From: an uncultured Rickettsiales bacterium
Lineage (GTDB): Bacteria > Pseudomonadota > Alphaproteobacteria > Rickettsiales > UBA1997
Reading direction: 5' to 3'
Assembly: GCA_951800555.1 (NCBI GenBank)
Contig: CATOJU010000039.1
Location: 1-7,533 of the forward strand
Length of the DNA: 7,533 bases
Shown: piece by piece, positions 1 through 5,034 of the stretch
Numbering within the stretch: position 1 is the stretch's first letter
Layout: every line of letters begins with the position of its first letter
Translations under genes and position numbers: made by a program
Notes under the pieces: model-generated
The model's database searches: none
What the model was told of the DNA's origin: nothing
What the model saw: the letters and a program-made list of their open reading frames with translations, nothing else

Positions 1-749
1 GTATTATATTATTATTAATACTTATAGTAATACTTATTTTTTTTAAAGAAAAACATATAAATAAATTATTAGATAATATAAATTCCTACTACAAAAAACA
101 AATATTTAATGTCAATTATAATATTTGCAATAGATTAATTATAAATGGTATAAAATATTCAAATTTGCATAAAATTCAAAAATTAGTGAATAATTATTGT
201 CTTAAACAAGATGTTACTATAGAAAATTTAAGAGCTGAAATTTTAAAAAATCCTTGGATAAAGGATGTTTTTATACAAAAAAAATTTCCAAATTCATTGG
301 TAATTAATATTATAGAATACAATCCTTTTGCCATAACTGTTAATGAAGAAAAAAAAATTAAACTTATTGATGAATTCGGCGATATAATAAATATTAGTGA
401 TAAAGAAACAAAGCAATTTAACCATTTATTTATGATAACTGGTGAAAATTTCAAAAGCGAAGTAAATAATCTTTTTAATTTATTATCTATATATTATGAT
501 ATAGCTAGAAAAGCTACAAAGGCTAGACGAGTAGGTAATAGAAGATGGGATCTAATTTTAAATAATAACATAATCGCAAAATTACCTGAAGAAGGTGATG
601 ACATAGCTGATTCTTGGGTAATTTTAGATAAAATTATAAATATTTATGGCTTTGATGTAGATTTAGAAGAAATTGATTTGAGATTAAAAGATAAAATATT
701 TTTAAAATATAAAAATCGCGTTGCTGAGGAAATTAAAAATAAATATTAA
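1..749 (+). CDS. ftsQ: Cell division protein FtsQ, 5' end cut by window edge
   Basis: Bitopic membrane protein of the divisome; in the family it links FtsB/FtsL and the septal synthase to the ring through its periplasmic part. Reading from base 3, the frame is open to the window edge and gives 248 residues. Visible residues 1-14 are an Ile/Leu/Val/Phe-rich membrane helix (IILLLILIVILIFF). A POTRA domain follows at about 43-115, with NRLIINGIKYSN and then the hallmark NPWIKDVFIQKKFPNSL and a following IEYNPFA. The FtsQ/DivIB beta domain comes next, with IKLIDEFGDII and, further on, RRWDLILNNNIIAKLPEE. Family members are about 250-280 residues, so probably only a short cytoplasmic N-terminus is missing. 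A TTG at 165 can open a shorter frame, but starting there would delete the membrane helix and the first POTRA strand, so it is not the start. Ends at TAA 747-749. No ftsA follows, although ftsQ-ftsA is the usual order. Confidence 0.9.
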   Translation, partial: IILLLILIVILIFFKEKHINKLLDNINSYYKKQIFNVNYNICNRLIINGIKYSNLHKIQKLVNNYCLKQDVTIENLRAEILKNPWIKDVFIQKKFPNSLVINIIEYNPFAITVNEEKKIKLIDEFGDIINISDKETKQFNHLFMITGENFKSEVNNLFNLLSIYYDIARKATKARRVGNRRWDLILNNNIIAKLPEEGDDIADSWVILDKIINIYGFDVDLEEIDLRLKDKIFLKYKNRVAEEIKNKY

Positions 750-1121
750 ATAACAATTTTAAACTTAGTTTTTCCTAAATTAAAACCGTTCTATTCTTTT
801 ATTATTATCATATAAACAAAAAAAATATAATTATCTAATGTATTGGTCTTGTAAAAAAATATTAGTTTTTCTTATAATACAAAAAACCTAATAAAATCAC
901 TTTTTAATTTAAAATGTGGTTTCCCATCTCTTAACCAAATTTATCATTAAAATAATAAATAATACAGTCTTAAAATGTGTTTTAATCATGGCATTCTCAA
1001 AACTAATTACTTAATTTTTTTCCTTTTCGACAAGGGAAAAGAAGGAACCAATAGTAGTTTGGTTGTAATTTATAGCTTATAAGTTGTCTACAATCTACTG
1101 AAATGTAGTAATGGCAAAAGA

Positions 1122-1330
1122 AGTTTTAAGATAACAATAAATACAATAGATCTCCCGCATAAAAAATTTTCCACAAAAAACAAATATTATAAAAAGGACA
1201 AGAACTTTTAATATTTTTAATAGGAGATATATCGAAATACATTTTTATTATTGAAAATATTAAAAGTTTGAAGTATTTTGAAGTAAGACTTGTTTTTTGT
1301 GAAAAATATACTTTAATGTTATCTTAAACT
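1122..1330. repeat. ~209-bp imperfect palindrome, MITE-like
   Basis: The left end agttttaagataac (1122-1135) is the inverse of the right end gttatcttaaact (1318-1330), with one extra T. The match continues inward: cacaaaaaacaa (from about 1172) against ttgttttttgtg (about 1291-1302), and acttttaatatttt (about 1204) against aaatattaaaagt (about 1254-1266). The arms are about 90 bases, unequal in length, around a central part near 1220-1245 containing the self-complementary gatatatc. There is no coding sequence inside. This looks like a miniature inverted-repeat element or an old hairpin repeat; no clear target-site duplication was seen. Confidence 0.6.
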
Positions 1331-1392
1331 ATTCAATATTATTGATATCAGTATAATTTTTTATGTAAGATGTCTATTAGATAACATTAAAG
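1311..1392. repeat. 14-bp perfect inverted repeat overlapping the palindrome
   Basis: ctttaatgttatct (1311-1324) is the exact inverse of agataacattaaag (1379-1392). The left copy is part of the right arm of the larger palindrome, so the end motif of that element occurs a further time, 50-odd bases downstream. The A-rich sequence beyond each copy (gaaaaata before the left, aaaaatga after the right) is also similar. This may be a second truncated copy of the same element nested end to end. Confidence 0.55.
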
Positions 1393-1527
1393 AAAAATGA
1401 CTTTCTAAATAATTCACAATTTCTTATTTTTACCTAAAAAATATTGTTTAATTAGATAAAAATAAAAAATCGTTAAATACTTTATTCTAAGAATACCATG
1501 TATCCTTTGGTCAGGGTTGTTTTTATT

Positions 1528-1558
1528 TTGACATTTTAAAAATTAAATTTAATATCAT
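1528..1558 (+). promoter_or_regulatory. Candidate sigma-70 promoter for the kinase-like gene
   Basis: A perfect -35 box TTGACA lies at 1528-1533. The best -10 match is TATCAT at 1553-1558 (5 of 6 to TATAAT), with a longish 19-base spacer; TAATAT at 1550-1555 is a weaker option with 16 bases. The box lies 30-60 bases before the ATG at 1591. In DNA this AT-rich, -10-like strings are common, so the TTGACA carries most of the weight. Confidence 0.45.
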
Positions 1559-1580
1559 ATCTGTATAGATAATAATTATT

Positions 1581-1590
1581 AGGAATTGGT
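1581..1590 (+). promoter_or_regulatory. Ribosome binding site of the kinase-like gene
   Basis: AGGA at 1581-1584 stands six bases before the ATG at 1591. This fixes the start: no competing in-frame start with a Shine-Dalgarno match was seen nearby. Confidence 0.6.
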
Positions 1591-4191
1591 ATGACAGAAA
1601 AAACAGATTTTATTGCTGATAATAGTAAATTTTTAGTTTCAGAAGACTCTGGCACTATTAAGAAATTTAGAATTTTTAACGATAGTATTTTTATCCCAAA
1701 AGGTGAGAAAAAAGAAAAAAAAATACAAAAAATTTTGAATAGATTAAATAAGGATAAAGTTATAAAATTAGAAGCTGGGAGCGAATTTGAGGATTTTGAC
1801 TATAAAGGAAATATTAGAGGTGAAACGCCTAAAATTATAAAACAAATTAATGCAAAAAAAGAATATAATAATAAAGAAATTGAAACTGTTAATAGGGAAA
1901 AAAAGAACGAAAAAAGAAAAGAAAAAACTTACTTAAAAATAGGAGAAGATATAAATAATATTCTATTTATATCAAGATTATTTAATTATATGGGTTATCC
2001 AACTTTTAATGCTTATTTATCCAGCGAAGAAAAACTATTATTTGAAAAAATAGAAGGAGACAATAGAGTTAAATTGTATAAATATTATAAAGATAAAGAA
2101 ACAGCAAGACAATTCATTAGAAGAAATATGATTGCAAATTTTTTTAATGATGATGATGTTAATATAAGAAATGTTATGTACAATGAAAATACTGGTGAAG
2201 TTAAACATATCGATCTTGCTATAGAATATCCTAGGGATTTATTTAATATTGTTCAAATTCTAAATGGAACAGACTCTTCTTATAACGCGAGAGGTTATGT
2301 ATTAAATATGTCAGATGATGCAAGCTTGTCGAAATTATGTAATGAATCAGAATTTATTAAAAATAGAAAAATATCGAATGAAGATTATGTGAATCTTATA
2401 AAAGAAGAATATTTTGAATTACAGAAAAAGATTTTTTTAATAAATGATGATGATTTAAAATTTATAACATATTCTAATAATAATAAATTGAATAAAAATG
2501 AGATTTTTGTTGAGGAAGTTGATAAATTTAAACGTATAATAAAACTACATCAAGTGAAATCATTCTACTGGATGTATACTCAGAATAATCTACATAAATT
2601 ATTTAACTTGCCAGAAAAATATGAAAACAATTTACATAAATTATTTAATATTGATAAATTCTTGGAGAACTGCAAAGATAGACATCTTATACCTAAAGAT
2701 ATTCATAAATATAAAGAATACACTATATTTTTGAATACTTTATTACAAACACCTGAATTTAAAAATTTTATGTACTTAGCAGATTCTTTTTCAAAAAAAA
2801 TTGAAAAAGAAAATTATCAAAATTTTAATGAGTTGTTTTCTGGTAATTGTTTAACTTTCCAAGATTTACTAGATAATAGTAACAACTTTGATGAATTTAT
2901 AAAAAAATTTGACGATTATATGGACATATCACATAGTTTACCAAAAGATAAATTCTTTTCTAAAATTGATGAAGAATATAATCAACATTTAAATGTTTTT
3001 ATTAATGATATTTATAAAAAAGAATATAATGAACCAGAATTGATTAACTCTTTGTTAGATAGTATAATTGATAATAGTCAAAAATATATGGATGTTATAA
3101 ATAATATATTTAAAATGGCTTATGATAATAAAAATAATAATGTTATAAAAAAATTATTAAGCTATAATTTTGATAGAGCCGTTAATTTATTAAATACTGA
3201 TAAAAGGGATTTAGCTGCATCATTATTTTCACTAATAGAATCTGTTTGCGGAAGTGAAGAAGAGTATGATAAAGAGATAGCTGAAATATTTATTAAAGAT
3301 ATAATTGAAAAAGGAGATCCTAATAAGATAAATAAAATTTTTGAATCGGCATGTAAAAATAATTGTCCAAATATGATTAATAAAATGTTTTCAGATGAAT
3401 ATTTAGAAAATTTTATTAATGTTATTTGTAATAAAAATCGACCAGATTTGATTGGTCCTTTGTTGAATAATATAACTGATAATAGTCAAAAATATATAGG
3501 TGTTTCAAATAATATATTTAGAATGGCTTATAAGAATGGAAATGCTTATAAGAATGGAAATGCTTATAAGAATGGAAATAAAGATGTTATAAAAGAATTA
3601 TTAACCGATAATATTAACAGATTCGTTAATTTATTAAATTCTGGTAAAATGGATTTAGCTACATCATTATTTTCACCATTGGAATTTGTTTGCGGAAGTA
3701 AAGAGAAGTATGATAATGATATAGCTGAAATATTTATTAATGCTATAATTGAAAGAAACAATCCAAATGAGATAAATAAAATTTTTGAATTAGCATATAA
3801 AAGCAATTGCCCAAATATGATTGATAAAATGCTTTCACATGAATCATTAGAAAATATATTAGATATAAATAGTAAAATATCGAACAATCATAGTTTAATA
3901 TATGATACTATATATAATAAAACAGATAAGATGTTTGAAGTATTAGTTAAACATAGTGCTAAATTTAACGATAATGATATAAAGAAAAAAGATATTGAAG
4001 CATTTAATAAATCTAAAAAGAAAATTTTATATTTAGCTGAAAAATATAATATAATGCTTGAAAAAAATAAATTCTATAAACTTATTACTGAAAATGTTAA
4101 AAATAAAATAAAAAAAGAACATTTAGATGGTATTAAGGGTTTGTTAGATTTAATGGAAATTAGTATTAGTAGTAACTTGACAATAGATTGA
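1591..4191 (+). CDS. Kinase-like protein with ankyrin-like repeat tail (putative effector)
   Basis: Protein of 866 residues, no signal peptide or membrane helix seen. Residues 1-110 are lysine-rich and unrecognised. Residues 112-155 look like a kinase N-lobe: YLK with K116 as candidate ATP lysine, then a helix and MGYPTFNAYLSSEEKLLFEKIEG. Residues 187-213 look like a catalytic core: D189 and N194, then HIDLA with D208. The spacings (+5, +19) equal those of the DRHxxN...DFG core of phosphoinositide 3/4-kinases (mTOR: LGDRHPSNLM...HIDFG), but the His is Asn (N191) and DFG is DLA. Residues 330-480 are helical with a 14-residue duplication. About 469-756 hold two copies of a ~136-residue helical unit, and 760-860 a final part with LVKHSAKFN, ankyrin-like. 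The tail recurs in the phosphatase-like protein downstream. Inference: a host-directed kinase, comparable in idea to Rickettsia Risk1 or Legionella LegA5. It could instead be a pseudokinase or another kinase-fold enzyme. Confidence 0.6.
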   Translation: MTEKTDFIADNSKFLVSEDSGTIKKFRIFNDSIFIPKGEKKEKKIQKILNRLNKDKVIKLEAGSEFEDFDYKGNIRGETPKIIKQINAKKEYNNKEIETVNREKKNEKRKEKTYLKIGEDINNILFISRLFNYMGYPTFNAYLSSEEKLLFEKIEGDNRVKLYKYYKDKETARQFIRRNMIANFFNDDDVNIRNVMYNENTGEVKHIDLAIEYPRDLFNIVQILNGTDSSYNARGYVLNMSDDASLSKLCNESEFIKNRKISNEDYVNLIKEEYFELQKKIFLINDDDLKFITYSNNNKLNKNEIFVEEVDKFKRIIKLHQVKSFYWMYTQNNLHKLFNLPEKYENNLHKLFNIDKFLENCKDRHLIPKDIHKYKEYTIFLNTLLQTPEFKNFMYLADSFSKKIEKENYQNFNELFSGNCLTFQDLLDNSNNFDEFIKKFDDYMDISHSLPKDKFFSKIDEEYNQHLNVFINDIYKKEYNEPELINSLLDSIIDNSQKYMDVINNIFKMAYDNKNNNVIKKLLSYNFDRAVNLLNTDKRDLAASLFSLIESVCGSEEEYDKEIAEIFIKDIIEKGDPNKINKIFESACKNNCPNMINKMFSDEYLENFINVICNKNRPDLIGPLLNNITDNSQKYIGVSNNIFRMAYKNGNAYKNGNAYKNGNKDVIKELLTDNINRFVNLLNSGKMDLATSLFSPLEFVCGSKEKYDNDIAEIFINAIIERNNPNEINKIFELAYKSNCPNMIDKMLSHESLENILDINSKISNNHSLIYDTIYNKTDKMFEVLVKHSAKFNDNDIKKKDIEAFNKSKKKILYLAEKYNIMLEKNKFYKLITENVKNKIKKEHLDGIKGLLDLMEISISSNLTID
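2584..2667 (+). repeat. 42-bp tandem duplication inside the kinase-like gene
   Basis: Two adjacent 14-codon units begin at 2584 and 2626. They encode NNLHKLFNLPEKYE and NNLHKLFNIDKFLE (residues 332-345 and 346-359). The first 24 bases of each are nearly identical (cataaattattta shared), while the second halves have diverged. This is an in-frame duplication, older than the 18-bp repeat further on. Confidence 0.75.
2995..3858 (+). repeat. Tandem duplication of a ~136-codon helical module
   Basis: Residues ~469-606 and ~607-756 of the kinase-like protein are copies. Matching anchors are PELINSLL/PDLIGPLL (482/618), DNSQKY (494/630), NNIFKMAY/NNIFRMAY (504/640), VCGS (552/700), AEIFI (564/712), NKIFE (581/729) and CPNMI (592/740). 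The offset is 136 residues up to NNIF and 148 after it, because the second copy carries 12 extra residues from the 18-bp triplication. Long runs are conserved at DNA level too, for example gataatagtcaaaaatatat at 3070 and 3478, so the duplication is fairly recent. Confidence 0.9.
3526..3579 (+). repeat. Three perfect 18-bp direct repeats in coding sequence
   Basis: The unit gcttataagaatggaaat occurs three times head to tail at 3526-3543, 3544-3561 and 3562-3579, encoding AYKNGN three times (residues 646-663). The corresponding place in the first module copy has a single AYDNKN, so this is a local in-frame expansion. The units are identical, which points to recent slippage and to possible length variation between strains. 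Confidence 0.95.
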
Positions 4192-4194
4192 ACT

Positions 4195-4230
4195 AAAATT
4201 ATATAATTTTTTATAATTTTTATATTAGAC
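4195..4230 (+). terminator. AT-only palindrome after the kinase-like gene, weak terminator candidate
   Basis: aaaattatataatttt (4195-4210) is a perfect 16-base palindrome starting three bases after the TGA at 4189-4191. It is followed by the T-rich ttataatttttatatt. The position suits a terminator, but the stem has no G:C pair, so it would be weak. Confidence 0.3.
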
Positions 4231-4253
4231 ATCCTGCATAAAACCCCCTTTTC

Positions 4254-4581
4254 TCAAATCCTTAACTCAAAATTATATATACCAACTATAAGATTAAATC
4301 TTAAACTAAATCTTTTTCTTCTACATCTATATCTATCACTAAGTATCTTAAATCTTTTTAAATCTCCTATAACATTTTCAATTACTATTCTATGTTTAGA
4401 TATTTCTTTATTTCTTATTTTATCTTTTAATGTTAAGGGATGTTTTTTAGTTTTCTTTTTTAGATTGAGCTTAATATAAATATTTTAGCATTAGGTTAAA
4501 AGTTTCTTTTTTTACTCCAGTTAATCTCCTAAAGTCTTCTTCTTTTAGATTTTTTATATTATTATCATTATATTTAGACAT
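4254..4581 (-). pseudogene. IS5-family transposase remnant, internally deleted
   Basis: On the minus strand the gene starts at ATG 4581-4579 and reads MSKYNDNNIKNLKEEDFRRL followed by TGVKKETFNLML, the typical N-terminal helix-turn-helix start of IS5-group transposases. It runs into TAA at 4473-4471 after 36 codons. In another frame, open from about 4484 and ending at TGA 4256-4254, the C-terminus follows: KHRIVIENVIGDLKRFKILS, then DRYRCRRKRFSLRFNLIVGI and YNFEL. This matches the family's conserved end, which includes the catalytic Glu (here in VIEN). The central part with the first two catalytic Asp residues is gone: 328 bases remain where about 750-800 would be expected. Just beyond the stop, the run acccccttttctc near 4243-4255 is unusually GC-rich and may be part of the IS end. 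No matching inverted end was found on the other side. Confidence 0.82.
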
Positions 4582-4687
4582 TATAATCTTTTATATTATT
4601 TCTTTAATAGGTTTATATAGTTGTATATATTAATGGCAATATTAATTAAAGTAAATAAAGAAATAAAAAATAAAGAAAAAGAAATAA

Positions 4688-4933
4688 AAAAAGAAAAAAA
4701 TAATCAATATAGATTACCTACGTACCGATGAACATCATACGAATTTTTTAATTCCTATTTTAAGAGATAATTTAGCCAGATTAAACAGAAAGACTAAAGC
4801 CTATAGTAAATCTAAATATATGTTAGAGATATCTATAGAATTAGCAATATATAAGTATATAATATGTAGTGATAGAAATAGTATAAATAAGTATTGTAGG
4901 TATTATGTGAATGAGGGTAAAATGGGTGAATAA
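4688..4933 (+). pseudogene. IS1-family transposase C-terminal remnant
   Basis: A frame open from 4688 reads, from about 4706, INIDYLRTDEHHTNF and then LRDNLARLNRKTKAYSKSKY followed by MLEISIELAIYKY, ending at TAA 4931-4933. The string LRxxLARLNRKTKxYSKSxxMLxxS is the hallmark C-terminus of IS1-family transposases, just after the catalytic Glu region (usually HxxVESxNxxLR). Here that region is shortened to HHTNFLIPILR, so the catalytic Glu is not seen. The zinc-finger N-terminal part (InsA-like) and the DDE core are absent. The last ~20 residues (SINKYCRYYVNEGKMGE) may be readthrough beyond the original end. Clearly a decayed fragment. Confidence 0.72.
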
Positions 4934-4969
4934 ATATTGACTAGGCAATCCCAATTTTTAATTAGTTGC

Positions 4970-4998
4970 TTGACTTTTACAAAAATAATATATATATA
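4970..4998 (+). promoter_or_regulatory. Candidate sigma-70 promoter for the phosphatase-like gene
   Basis: TTGACT (4970-4975, 5 of 6 to TTGACA) is followed after 17 bases by TATATA (4993-4998); TATAAA at 4995-5000 is an alternative with 19 bases. The site lies between the IS1 remnant and the ATG at 5035, so the gene can be transcribed independently of the upstream one. Confidence 0.45.
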
Positions 4999-5024
4999 AA
5001 ATTATATTCATTATAATTATAAAT

Positions 5025-5034
5025 AGGAGATAGG
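5025..5034 (+). promoter_or_regulatory. Strong ribosome binding site of the phosphatase-like gene
   Basis: AGGAGA at 5025-5030 ends four bases before the ATG at 5035, a near-consensus Shine-Dalgarno sequence that supports this start and suggests good translation. Confidence 0.7.

Larger units (their letters stand above)
750..1590. other. Gene-free intergenic stretch with palindromic repeats
   Basis: About 840 bases without a supportable gene. All frames on both strands are broken by frequent stops; the longest things seen are peptides of a few tens of codons with no recognisable family. The left part (750-1120) holds small AT-rich hairpins, for example around 861-892 and an aaccaa/ttggtt stem near 1046-1064. 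The middle carries the large palindrome at 1122-1330 and the 14-bp inverted repeat at 1311-1392. The right part contains the promoter of the next gene. No remnant of ftsA or of a transposase was recognised by eye, and no tRNA-like fold was seen. Confidence 0.7.

Noticed and set aside
165..167. TTG as the start codon of ftsQ
   Set aside because: The same frame is open to the window edge and upstream it encodes the membrane helix and first POTRA strand that FtsQ needs.
194..454. Minus-strand open frame across ftsQ
   Set aside because: Lies fully inside a recognised gene on the other strand; no family signature. Similar minus-strand frames at 3564-3887, 6429-6812 and 6828-7070 were rejected for the same reason.
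861..892. Hairpin as a terminator for ftsQ
   Set aside because: The stem is AT-rich with a bulge and lies over 100 bases after the stop. The T run following it is on the minus strand, where no gene is present.
909..989. Minus-strand 26-codon peptide beginning MIKTHFKTVLFIILMINL
   Set aside because: Hydrophobic but very short, no clear ribosome binding site, and such frames are expected by chance in DNA this AT-rich.
1025..1110. Small RNA or tRNA suggested by several short stems
   Set aside because: The stems are only 4-6 bp, no cloverleaf or known RNA motif can be built, and no promoter-terminator pair surrounds them.
3526..3579. Short regular repeats as a CRISPR array
   Set aside because: The units are directly adjacent without spacers and lie in frame inside a coding gene.
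4633..4731. Plus-strand 32-codon frame beginning MAILIKVNKEIKNKEKE
   Set aside because: Low-complexity Lys/Glu/Ile sequence running into the IS1 remnant in another frame; no IS1 N-terminal zinc-finger residues. Probably chance or decayed sequence.
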